From Arenicola marina (lineage: Eukaryota > Annelida > Polychaeta > Arenicolidae): a DNA stretch of 64,000 bases. Below, one piece after another: positions 15,286 to 27,000 of the stretch. Both the position numbers and the translations under genes were made by a program. Within the stretch, counting starts at the first letter, position 1. Every line of letters starts with the position of its first letter. The notes beneath the pieces were generated by a model. That model was not told the DNA's origin. It saw nothing but the letters and a program-made list of their open reading frames with translations, and made no database searches. The stretch spans positions 5,399,059-5,463,058 of the forward strand of contig OZ025253.1 in assembly GCA_964019135.1 (NCBI GenBank), in the 5' to 3' direction.

Positions 15286-15539
15286 CACTATTAACTTAGA
15301 AATCTACAAAAACACCATTCTACATATATTGGTGTATTGGTCACCGTTTCTGGCCTCTCACCATATGCTGCAGGTACTGATCACGTGACGCCGGATCGCG
15401 GAGATGTCGTGGTGCTACAGATACTCCAGGTTCTTGGTGTCTCCTCCCAAGGGTTACTGCACGAGTGATTAGACAGTCCTGCGTGCGGGCCAGGCCGCCA
15501 ACCATTATAGAACATCTACAGATACTAAAAACATGAATT

Positions 15540-15595
15540 ACCGTAGTTGCTCGAATAAGCGCCCCTGTTCGAATAAGCCCCGGGGGTGAATAACT
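15540..15595. repeat. Short direct repeat TCGAATAAGC(G)CCCC
   Basis: The word TCGAATAAGC followed by a C/G run occurs twice within 25 bases (near 15,552 and 15,570). It sits at the edge of an AT-rich block and resembles dispersed-repeat termini, but only its twin at the 44.33-kb offset is visible here. Its role is unknown. Confidence 0.35.
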
Positions 15596-18266
15596 TCTAG
15601 AGAGCTAACATGCTTACTACTTCTTTACGTTCTTTGAAATACGAGGTATTATACAGTTACGACTATATTATGTAATATAAGATTATACCAATAACTAAAA
15701 CTACTGATAGCCCCCTTGGGCTGGCCTTCTAACAGCCACGAATTCTAATGAAGGAGACGATGCCCATTTCAGAACTGAATAGTCGTGACGGGCAATAGAT
15801 ATAAGTCTATTGTAGCGCCACAATATATGAAATTGTAATTAATTTCTAAATGCATTTTAGTCTATGCATGATTCAATATACAAATGGAAATGTTTGCAAT
15901 AATAAGTTTATTATTGATTGAGCATATGAGATTAATACCTTGGGTTTTACAAATCGAAACATTTTGGGTACCAAAGATGGCTTTTTGGGGGATTGGGATA
16001 TTATTGTCGGCACACAAAATACGACAATTTTAGTAAAATTTAGACCATATGTGGGGATATATTAATCTCAATAGTGGCATACGCTAGTACATCGTGATTT
16101 ATTACCTAACTGCTTTGACCTCCACAAAGCGCATATGATTAATAATTGATAACCATTCTTGTGAGTGGTATCTGATGTTATTATTTCGTTGTTGAATGCA
16201 CTAAATTCGGTCATTCTCATAGTTTTGGCGTAATGTGCTTGTGGAGCATGTCCCGGCCTTTCTCTGACACAAACAAGTTGCATAACATGGCACATTGTTC
16301 TTGGCATTTTCCGCGACTTTTTTTCCGCACTAAAAGACACCGCTAGTGGGTTGGAAATGTGCGACGGTCGTGTTGCCAAGGCTGAGCGTTTAATGTGCCG
16401 AACGAAGGCTTTCTGGGCGGGCGGCAGAGCGAGAAGAATTCCAGACGTGTCACGGAGAAACCTCTGAGTACGGATACTTGTCAGTATTTGGTTGTCTCAC
16501 CTCCAAGTGTCTTGACTATCAGTACCTGAGTACCAAGTTCCTCCGTGATGGCAGCCTGAGTGTTGACTTCAGCCAATGTGACAACTGATACGTTATCAAT
16601 GACTATAATGACAGTATTCATCTGCTTACCATCGTCGCTTGGTAATTCCCCCACCTTCGGTACAGATCGTTCCATGAGTTCTTTGAGAAGAACTGACTTT
16701 GCCCCACGTCTGAGACTTGTCGTCGTGTCAAATACAGAAGGCGGTGTATCAATGCACCATGCTCATCAAACTTTGTTAATGCTGACCACCTCCGCTGGCC
16801 AATATTTGAGATAAGCGATGCCAAATGCCAACCTCTGGCGGTATAGCTACCAAGGTGGCTTTTCGCGCCGAGCGTATGCGGTACGACTGCGCGTCGAAGG
16901 TCTTCAGTTTGACACTGGTTAACTTCGTGTCTACTTTGTCTAAGCACTGCTTCAAGGCTTTCTCTCCGATCTCATTCACGGGTGTTGCTCCCAGAAATAA
17001 ACCGGCCGGATATTACCTTTGCTACTTTGACGAACGTGTTTATAGTGATATCGTGGAATAAAAACTCCCATAAAAACAGATCGTTGTTTGTTTATCTTCC
17101 CTAAACCAAGTTAACTTTGAACAAGACAAAATCGTGGAAGCAGCACTTAAAGTCGCCACGCTCAAGCAACTTGCCTGCCCTCCGCCATGATTCCGTCTAT
17201 TGCCGGTATGTCCGAGAGAAATCTTGCTGCCTTCCCGTCGGGTGGCGTCAAACGGCACGTCTGGATGTTTGTATGTTGTGCTCTTCGTTTCATTTTTGCG
17301 GAAATCCATTTGCAGTGGAAGTGGCTGATGTGCAGCAGCATTGCCTTCGTCCATACATTCTTAAGGGGACTCATGTTGTACATGCCCGCCAGAGGTTGGG
17401 TGGTTATTTGGCATGCCACTTGAGGCATGACTCATGCAAGGTCTTCTCGTGCCAGTTTATGTTAGCAATGGAAAACTGGGTGAAACGTTTGTGTCGTGTT
17501 TTGAAGTACACATACGCAGTGTCCTTTTCTCAAACCTGTTTAAGGACACCATCGTACACTGTTGTGAGGTCGCCATGGAAGGTATCGGTGTTGATACTTT
17601 GGCTTAGTCTGTTCATTACGGTCATATGGGTCATGCTGCCACTCGCGTTGTCTGTATCAAATGCTATCCCAACCGACAGTGGGGTTTCACACCACACATG
17701 CTGTGATGGAGTTGGTGTGACACAATCAGTCCCTCGACACTGCAATGCTATATCTAACAGTTATTATTGGCCAGAACATTGAAAAAGATGTCTTATTAAT
17801 GACTAGAAAGGAAAGGAATTGTGGTGTTTTAGGCCATTTTGGTGCACATAAGCGCCTAGCGGGATTATCACCAGAGTCGGAACTCTCGCCGTTTGGGTTT
17901 GATCTTAACAACTTGCGAACTCCCATCATGCGAAAGCCGCTCCTAATAGGCAAGAATTGCGGCGTGGTTTCTGGCATATTCTCGCTTTCACATGCCTGAA
18001 TTTAATTTCTTATTTGTTACCCATGTTTCAGTGCTTCAAAGGTAAGGTGGAGGGCCGGGAGTGTGGAAACATGGAGGTTTCACAGAACCATTTGGCGGCC
18101 ACTGAACGCGGTAATGTTATCGATGTTTCTTGCGGCGCATGCGCTGTCGCTCGCCTGGTGATAGGATTTATTACACATCTTGAATTAATCACTGAACTGT
18201 CCGTCATGGAACAACTTGCATTTTAAGCCAGTACTCTTGATCTTCCCTAACCCTTTTGAGCGTATA

Positions 18267-18360
18267 GGTTACATCCAAAAGGATGCGAAGGCTCACATCT
18301 ACAAGGATGTAAACGGTTGCACCCAGAAGGGTGTAAAGGCTTGCATCTAAAAGGTGGGAG
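18267..18360. repeat. Imperfect 24-bp tandem repeat, about 4 copies
   Basis: Four degenerate units of about 24 bp share the pattern GG-T-CATC--AAAGGATG, with successive cores ACATCCAAAAGGATG, ACATCTACAAGGATG, GCACCCAGAAGGGTG and GCATCTAAAAGGTGG. Each half-unit is weakly self-complementary (CATCC...GGATG), so the stretch could fold into small hairpins. It lies about 100 bp beyond the candidate polyadenylation signals of the protease gene and is duplicated at 62,598-62,691. Confidence 0.6.
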
Positions 18361-18457
18361 GGGAATGATTTCCCACGTTCGTTCCGGACTATGCCTGAAT
18401 TAGGTAAGCACGAAGCAGGGTTTGTCCCACAATAAGACAACTGCGTAGCAGAACAAT

Positions 18458-18467
18458 TTTATTTATT
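18458..18467 (-). promoter_or_regulatory. Candidate polyadenylation signal (overlapping AATAAA x2)
   Basis: Read on the minus strand, two AATAAA hexamers overlap here, roughly 145-150 nt past the TGA of the last protease exon. Distance and orientation suit the end of the 3' UTR. No transcript data are available to confirm use. Confidence 0.5.
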
Positions 18468-18608
18468 TTTCGTTCATTTCTTTTCGAAAAATTTACATCG
18501 AAATCAATTCCATTTTTGACAATTATGGTAACCATGGTAATGACAAAAAGGGTTAACCGGATTTTTCTGTGACTTGACAAAGCGGCGACATATCTGTGAC
18601 GTCATCAC

Positions 18609-18779
18609 TCAGGTGCGCTCGCTAGCCGGAATCAAGCCGTCGATCCACGTGTGGTACCTGGTGACTCTGGCGTAGACTCCGGGTAAACCGGACGCGCATC
18701 CGTACCCCCAGGACACAGCGCCCACCAGGTGGAACTTGTCGTCCCGATCCTGGACCACCAGGGGTCCGCCGGAGTCTCC
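18609..18779 (-). CDS. Protease exon 13: catalytic serine and C-terminus
   Basis: The exon starts in phase 0 after an acceptor CGATCCAG and opens with GDSGGPL, the S1-family motif containing the nucleophile (Ser922). It continues through VSWGYGC and PGVYARV, matching chymotrypsin positions 214-231 with small glycines at 216 and 226, as in enzymes with an open trypsin-like S1 pocket. It closes with WIDGLI, a typical final helix, and TGA at 18,609-18,611. Residues 920-975. Its twin at 62,940-63,110 has the same predicted protein; one synonymous Arg codon difference is visible. Confidence 0.93.
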   Translation of the reverse strand, partial: GDSGGPLVVQDRDDKFHLVGAVSWGYGCASGLPGVYARVTRYHTWIDGLIPASERT

Positions 18780-21700
18780 CTGGATCGCGAGAAACAGATA
18801 CATGGCAACGGTTGGTTGGTTATGCACGACGCTTTAACCACTTTTAGTAATATCGTGTCAATGGGAGAAGGCGAAGGAAGGGAGAGTGGAGCCATGTCCC
18901 ACGGGGGCAATCCCCTAATCGTTACGAAAAAAGACATGGGATCTGTATCCTGCGACCACGCAGCCATGACCACAGTGGGGCTCGAACCACCGATCCAAGT
19001 GCCCTTAGGCTCTCAGGTGACCAGAACACTCAATGCATGGCAACGGTTCTGAGGTTCTAAGGGTTCATTTGGCAGATGAAAGGGGGGGGGGGCAAGGGTA
19101 TTTCCGTTCCTCGGGAATGGGCTTTTCATTTCACCGTAGAAACGAGGACAATATTTCTTCGTGAACTGGGAATGAGATATCAACCGGCCTTCGTGATCAA
19201 GGCTTTTCATTATTCGTGGACCGATAATGTTTACCATGTATTCGCCCCTTCCATTGTATACATTTAATTCATCTTGACCTGGGAATAAAGACATGACATT
19301 TATTCTTCGTGGCTTGGGAACACCCTTGATCTGCCTAGATGGCGAGATGCTCGTCTTGGTCTGGCCAGATGGTGAGGGGTCCACCCTTGTTCGGCCTAAG
19401 TAGTGAGAGACCAGCCCTTGTTCTGGCTAGATGGTGAGAGACCGAGCCTTGATATAGCTAGATGGTTAGAGACCCGCCCTTGGTCTGGCAAGATGCTGAG
19501 AGACCGGGCCTTCGTATGGCTAGATAGTGGAGACCCGCCCTTGGTATGGTTAGATGATGAGAGACCCGACCTTGGTCTGGCTAGATAGTGAGAGGCCCGC
19601 CCTTGGTCTGGTTAGATGGTGAGAGGCCCGCCCTTGGTCTGGCTATATAGTGAGAGGCCCGCCCTTGGTCTGGTTAGATGGTGAGAGATCCACCCTTGGT
19701 CTGGTTAGATGGTGAGAGGCCCGCCCTTGGTCTGGCTATATAGTGAGAGGCCCGCCCTTGGTCTGGTTAGATGGTGAGAGATCCACCCTAGGTCTGGCTA
19801 TATAGTGAGAGGCCCGCCCTTGGTCTGGCTATATAGTGAGAGACCCGCCCTAGGTCTGGCTAGATGGTGAGAGGCCCGCCCTTGGTATGGCTAGATGGTG
19901 AGAGGCCCGCCCTTGGTATGGCTAGATGGTGTTAGACCCGCCCCTGGTGCGGCTAACTTGTGCGAGACCCACCCCTGGTCCGACGTTTCCATTAGTCACG
20001 TACCATGAAGAAAACACCGATACGTTTCACGTAGCTGACGGGCATACATTTGCACAAGTGGGTATCGAACCACGTACGTGATATACGCCTCCATGAGTCA
20101 CGTACCTGACATACGTCTCCATGAGTCACGTACCTGACATACGTATCCATGAGTCACGTACCTGACATACGTCTCCATGAGTCACGTACCTGACATACGT
20201 CTCCATGAGTCACGTACCTGACATACGTCTCCACGAGTCACGTACCTGACATACGTCTCCATGAGTAACGTACCTGACATACGTATCCATGAGTCACGTA
20301 CCTGACATACGCCTCCATGAGTCACGTACCTGATATACGTCTCCATGAGTCACGTACCTGACATACGTCTCCATGAGTCACGTACCTGACATACGTCTCC
20401 ATGAGTCACGTACCTGACATACGTCTCCATGAGTCACGTACTTGACTTACGCCTCCATGAGTCACGTACCTGACATACGTCTCCACGAGTCACGTACCTG
20501 ACATACGTCTCCATGAGTCACGTACTTGACATACGTTTCCACGAGTCACGTACCTGACATACGTCTCCATGAGTCACGTACCTGACATACGTCTCCATGA
20601 GTCACGTACTTGACATACGTCTCCATGAATCACGTACCTGACATACGTCTCTATGAGTCACGTACCTGACATACGTCTCCATGGGTCACGTACCTGACAT
20701 ACGTCTCCATGAGTCACGTACCTGACATACGTCTCCATGAGTCACGTACTTGACATACGTCTCCACGAGTCACGTACCTGACATACGTCTCCATGAGTCA
20801 CGTACCTGACATACGTCTCCACGAGTCACGTACTTGACATACGTCTCCATGAGTCACGTACCTGACATACGTCTCCACGAGTCACGTACCTGACATACGT
20901 CTCCATGAGTCACGTACTTGACATACGTCTCCATGAGTCACGTACCTGACATACGTCTCCATGAGTCACGTACCTGACATATGTCTCCATGAGTCACGTA
21001 CCTGACATACGTCTCCATGAGTCACGTACTTGACATACGTCTCCATGAGTCACGTACCTGACATACGTCTCCATGAGTCACGTACCTGACATATGTCTCC
21101 ATGAGTCACGTACCTGACATACGTCTCCCATGAGTCACTGTGAGCCACCTACCTGAAACACGTCTTCATGAGTCAAGTACTTGACGAGGGCTGACGATGT
21201 CGCCCTCGCGTTCAGTGAGTCACGTATCTGGCCATGTCACCCTGGTTGTCGCCGGTGCACACCATGTTGGCGGTGATGGGTCTGGGGGTCACGCACCTGA
21301 CAGGCGTCCCTGACGACGTCGCCCTGGTTGTCCTCGGCAAACACCATGTTGGCGGTGACGGGTCTGGGGGTCACGTACCTGGCATGCGTCCCTGACGACG
21401 TCACCCTGGTTGTCCCCGGCACACATCATGTTGGCGGTGATGGGCTTGGTGACGAGAGCGGCATAGCCTGTGGCGCAGTCAGCGTTGGTGGTGATATTCA
21501 GCGACGTGTAGAGCAGGACGTCCGGCGAAGAGCCCCCTGTGGACATGACACGCACCGATCACTATAGAGACATCGGCGTTATGTAACTGACTATGTGTGT
21601 GAACTAGTCCGGCGGCTGACCTGCCAACTGGTATCATTGTTGTCAGCAATCCGCGAAAGAAGACAATACAGATATGAAATGCACAATCTTAGCAATGATG

Positions 21701-24002
21701 ACGATTACTCATCATGTGGCTCCCTCTTGATCGTTGTAAAATTGTATATAGAACACATGGTGTCATCCAAGTTACTTGGTTCCTGCAAGGATACGTGGTT
21801 TTCCGACCACTGTTTGTCATTTGTATCATTGTATTTTGACGCCAAAAAGGAAGCGAGGGAAGAGCGAATAGAACATTTGGTCATTTCTTTTAAAACATAG
21901 TGTATGCACTATTTGCTCTATAATCGTAAATGCTAATATGTTCTATAACCAAAGGAGAATTTACTATAGCCATAACGCCGTCCACGTCTACTAATTTGTC
22001 TAGGCGGCGTGCCTGGCGCCACCCCATAAGCAGCTTGCTTTTCTCACAGGCAAAGAGGAACGTAGTACGTCATATTTCCAGTACCATATCGTGCCGTTTT
22101 CCCGTTCACTGTCATCTTCATAGCATGTAACATTTGTAATATAATTCATGAATTTTAAAGGCAAATAATTCATATAGTCGGTGTCATCTTCTTTTTGAAC
22201 CTTCAAGCGGACATTATGATGTTGAGGTGCCGTATTCTCTAACGTGTCTTCATACATAATATACATAAAAACAACAGGCATTTCATTAAATATGGAACTC
22301 GTTAAGAAAGGATATATTTGCATGTTCTAACCAATATTCCCAGAAGGAATCCCCCGCCCTGCAATATGAACTACTCCATAGCACCCTACAAATGAATCTG
22401 GGTATGATCTGCCGTAGTCCGAAGTCCTCAAGAAGACAAGAATTGTTTTGCGTATGAGAAACTTCCTATAATTTTTATAGTTCATATATCTGTGTTATTG
22501 TGCCAGTTCTGGTAAGCGCAGTCCAATAGCCGTTGAATCTGTGTAGAGACCAAGCTAGTTTGGTGAGGCGCAATTTTGTTTGTGGTCACGGGGAGGTCAC
22601 AATGTTCTTATTAGTTCCTGCGATGGACTTGATTTCTTTTCTATTTCTTGATCTGCAAAACGTTTAATAGTACGAGGGTCTGATTACGAGATAGAAAACA
22701 TTGATCCTCTTTCTATAACATGCAAGGTAATATTTTTTTCTAAACTAATTCAGAGCCAGCTTTGTGTTTTACAAAAAAAAACATCCACACACCCTGGATA
22801 TACAATGGTCCTTCCCTAACTACCATTGTTACCAGCCCCGTGATTGGTGGAACGCCGACTCAGGAACCGGGCGTTAAGCTTGTTGCCAGCCTAGCGTGTT
22901 TCGCCCATAATTTATTACAACCCCGTTTAGCTCCATCTCGTGGTCGGAACCAGACAGGCAGTTATATACTTGTATACTGTTCTCACCTAAAATAAGCTAC
23001 GGTTTCCCAGAAACATATGCGATTAGTTATCTAATAAAATATCTAGATGAATAATGCTTTTCTATGTGACAAGGAAAAGACAAATGAAAAAAACTCCAAG
23101 GTTTCTACAACATTGGTCAGTATTGCTGCAGCCCGTTCCTTGACGGATGGCGGGCTCACAGGAAAGGAGTAGTGCATGGGTTGCCCAGTTACCTGTGTCC
23201 CTGTTCTCACTGAGAACTGAGAATGGCATCTGAAAAATGTTACCTCAAGTCTGCTTCTTAGTCACGGGCAGAAGAAATTCTAATTATAACGACTCGGGTC
23301 AGTCTCGCCTTAATTAAAAACTTCCTTAATAAATAAAATAAAAGCATATACAATATCCCTATCACCTGACAGCGTGACTAATTTGTTGGCGACGTTTGTA
23401 TCTTAGAGCTTATACTGTAAATCGTGTACACTGAGCGACCCCGCCCCCGCCCCACACACACACACCTCCCCCCCCCTCTCCCCCAAAAAAGCGGCCACAA
23501 CAGAAGACCAAACTCACCGGAAGAGGTTGCTCCCCACCCACTAGCGACAGCTCTCTGATGGGCATAGTCCTCGTCAAAACACGGGGCGCAGACGGGGAAG
23601 ACCTGAGGTGACAAAGTAATGGGCGCCCGAAGGCGGATGAGAGCGATGTCGTTGTTAGTGTTGGCTGCATCGTAATCAGAATGCACGTAGATGTTGCTGA
23701 TGAAATGAAAGGCCTCCGTGCCCTCGGAGGTGGGCCAGTGGTGCTCGCCGAGCCACAGTGCCCGGAGTTGGTCCGTGAAGGCCACGGCGCAGTGAGCCGC
23801 CGTCACCGCCCAATAACGGTTAATGATGGACGCTCCACAGAAGGGATAGACGTACTGGTCGTCATATGTGACGAAGGACGCCTGCAAGTAACGGAAGTGT
23901 GCACTGTTCTTCACTGTACATATCTAATACCAAATCTTATCACTGTATGTCATTACTTGTAATATATATATATATATATATATAGTGTCATTAATTGTAA
24001 CG

Positions 24003-24036
<34 letters not shown>

Positions 24037-27000
24037 CCAATGCAGGCTTCCATAAAATATATGCTACAGAATCCTCTTCACAATGAAAGCTGTTGTACAC
24101 AGTTCATGTGACGGATTTCATTACATCATGAGAAATCTGAATATGATTTAGCTTGATTTGTTTGGCGTCGAAATCGCTAATGTCATTGCTTAACTAATCC
24201 TACTTTCACAGAGCCACTTTCTCCAAGACTTTTCTCCAAAATACATTGAAACTAATGAACATGGAAAATGGTTGTATGAGCAGAGTTAAAGAACGTTTTC
24301 AAGCATTCATATCAGTTAAACGACTTAACAAACTGAGCCAATTTTATGTCTTTGCCTTTTCTATAAATGGTATTGCATTGCCTGATGGTAACTAATATTT
24401 CTACTAGTCCTGTAAATAATTAGGACAAGTTGTAATACTTAAATTAGTGATAACTATTTTAAAGTTATGGGACCGAAATCCATTTGAAAACATGCTGACT
24501 TCATTGTCTTTGCAATGGCCTCACTAAATCTAACGAAAACGGGCACGATATTTTTGGATGTCATGATGAAGGGCCATAACATGTTGTCGTATTTTCTAGT
24601 GAACGAGAGATAAATTCTGGAAATATGCTGAATCTCGGCAGGATCATCATGTCAGAGATTCTTTTTTCACTCAGTAGATTGAGGTCTTCCACATTCCGCA
24701 ACCCCTCGTTTGGTTATATATTCACCCCCCCCCCCGCCCTCCACACCCACACACAGACCCCTTACCTGCCAGGGGAATTCATTGGGTCTGGCCTGCTGTC
24801 CTCCCACAATGCGAGCGGCCGGGAGTTCCATGTTACCAGCGTCCGGGTACGCGCTGACACCGCAGTCTCCGCCAGCTGAGGAAGAACATGACATACAGCA
24901 CATTGTGTGGATGAGGGGGGACAGATAGGGTCGCAGAGTTGGATAGCATCCACTTCTCCATCCTTTGTCGTCCATTGGTTAGATTTGCTCCAGATTGCTT
25001 CTTTTAATACTAAAGTTTGAGACATGAGACCGGGTCACCGTTTGGGAACAATGATCTTGACAAGAGGCCGGGCCACTGATTGGTAAATATGACCTTGACA
25101 TGGAACCGGGCCACTGATTGGGAACAATGACCTTGACATAGAACCGGGCCACTGATTAGGAACAATGACCTTGACATGAGACCGGGCCACTGATTGGGAA
25201 CAATGGCCTTGCCATGGCACCGGGCCACTGATTGTCAACTTTGACCTTGCCATGGGACCGGGCCACTGATTGGGAACAATGACCGTTACATGGGACCGGG
25301 CCACTGATTGTTAACCTTGACCTCGACCTTGACATTTGATGGCGGATTGTTTACTTTGGCCAGAAATAAGGCCCCCTTTAACAAACCTTCTCCTGACTTT
25401 AATACTTCACCGATCCAGAGTTATGACTTTCTTAGCGCCGAGTTGCTTTCCCACTCCTAATCACGACCATCCGCTTCCTCTAACCATACCAACTCGTTCT
25501 TACGAAAGTCACGCTACGGACCTGCATTGATCACAAACGTCAGATTGACAAGCCGTATAGGCTTCCTTGTGTTGGATTATCATCACTATTATATTAAGGT
25601 ATTTCTTCAACATATACTTGCACAGTAGGTCAACGGTGTAACTATGACGACGGATGATATCATAGTCTCGCAAACACAGTGCACCGAACATATCTTGAGG
25701 CAATGATCTGTAACTGACGTCACAGACAGCGCGAGCTTTCCTCTAGAAACAAGCATTCTGGGTACACTCGCGTCGGCGGGTCCATTTGATGTTACTTACA
25801 ACCCATATTGCCTGACAATATAGAGATTTGTAATATTTTACTTACTGTACCAAATGGGGAAAGTACCTGGAAAACAGAAATGATGCAACAATATTAATAC
25901 ATATGGTCTCTAATGTTCGATTTCATTTCATGTGAACACTTTTAGGTGAACCCGAAATATGTCGATAAGAAATTCAGAAAGAACAAGAATTTTAACTACA
26001 TATTTTATATTTGCGAGAGAAGTATGATTTGCTCATCGAGTTCCGCTTTACGTTATATCACTGGGCTAAAGCTGCTATAACAGTCATGTTTCGCCTAAAA
26101 ACTTAATCACGATAATTTCTGCAGATATTTTCTGGACCCATTGTCTAAACTTTGCAGGGAAATATTGACGAAATATAGAAAATTGTCATATCTATATTGG
26201 TCATAACACGGCGGCGATGGCCACCTTTTAATGACGTAGGGCGCCAACACGAAAATACATTGATCCATCTTCCTGCTATACTCTGCATCACTTTATATGA
26301 CCAGCTTTAAGTAGCATAACAAATTACATGTTTAACCCTTGCAGTATAAATGAGCGAAATGGTGCAGTCGTTTCATATCATACCTCGATCTATTTGGTTA
26401 GCAGTGGGATCATACAGCAATGCAATATGATTTTCATTATGCAACCTCCTTCATAAAGTGGGTTTGGCATTCACGAAAAAAAGTATTATATCAACCGAGC
26501 ACTAACATATATGATTGATAATTATTTGCAGTACAGTAGCGTTATACAGGTAGGTATCCGAGGCCATGAAACAGTCAAACTTACATTCTTCTTGCGTAGT
26601 GGTTGGCTGTTGCGTGGTGGTGGAAAATGGGGGTGTGGTGGTGGTAGGTTGGGGTGTGGTGGTAGTGGTTGGCTGTGGCGTGGTGGTGGTAGGTTGGGGT
26701 GTGGTGGTGGTGGTAGGTTGGGGTGTGGTGGTGGTTGGCTGTGGTGTGGTGGTGGTAGGTTGGGGTGTGGTGGTGGTGGTAGGTTGGGGTGTGGTGGTGG
26801 TTGGCTGTGGCGTGGTGGTGGTAGGTTGGGGTGTGGTGGTGGTGGTAGGTTGGGGTGTGGTGGTGGTTGGCTGTGGTGTGGTGGTGGTAGGTTGGGGTGT
26901 GGTGGTGGTGGTAGGTTGGGGTGTGGTGGTGGTTGGCTGTGGTGTGGTGGTGGTAGGTTGGGGTGTGGTGGTGGTGGTAGGTTGGGGTGTGGTGGTGGTT

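Larger units (their letters stand above)
14603..18457. other. Spacer between satellite A and the protease 3' end; no supported gene
   Basis: Mostly unique sequence, present again at 58,934-62,788. It begins at the satellite edge with the word TTAAAGTCAAGC. Open frames exist, the longest at 17,117-17,782 (+) with 221 codons, but they overlap frames on the other strand and show no start context, splice pattern or family motif that I can defend. Minus-strand translations around 16,500-17,750 have a coding-like look (for example a segment reading GIAFDTDN followed further on by TDTFHGDL), so an eroded gene or mobile element is possible. I do not assign it to a family. Confidence 0.6.

Noticed and set aside
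17117..17782. 221-codon plus-strand ORF, repeated at 61,448-62,113
   Set aside because: Opposite-strand frames are equally open, no motif is convincing, and survival in both copies is uninformative at ~1% divergence. Kept only as a possible eroded element.
18632..18973. Overlapping ORFs across the last protease exon (113 codons minus, 107 codons plus)
   Set aside because: Out-of-frame shadows of the GDSGGP exon and adjacent intron.
18971..19040. Functional tRNA gene
   Set aside because: A good B box is present, but no cloverleaf, anticodon arm or proper A box can be drawn.
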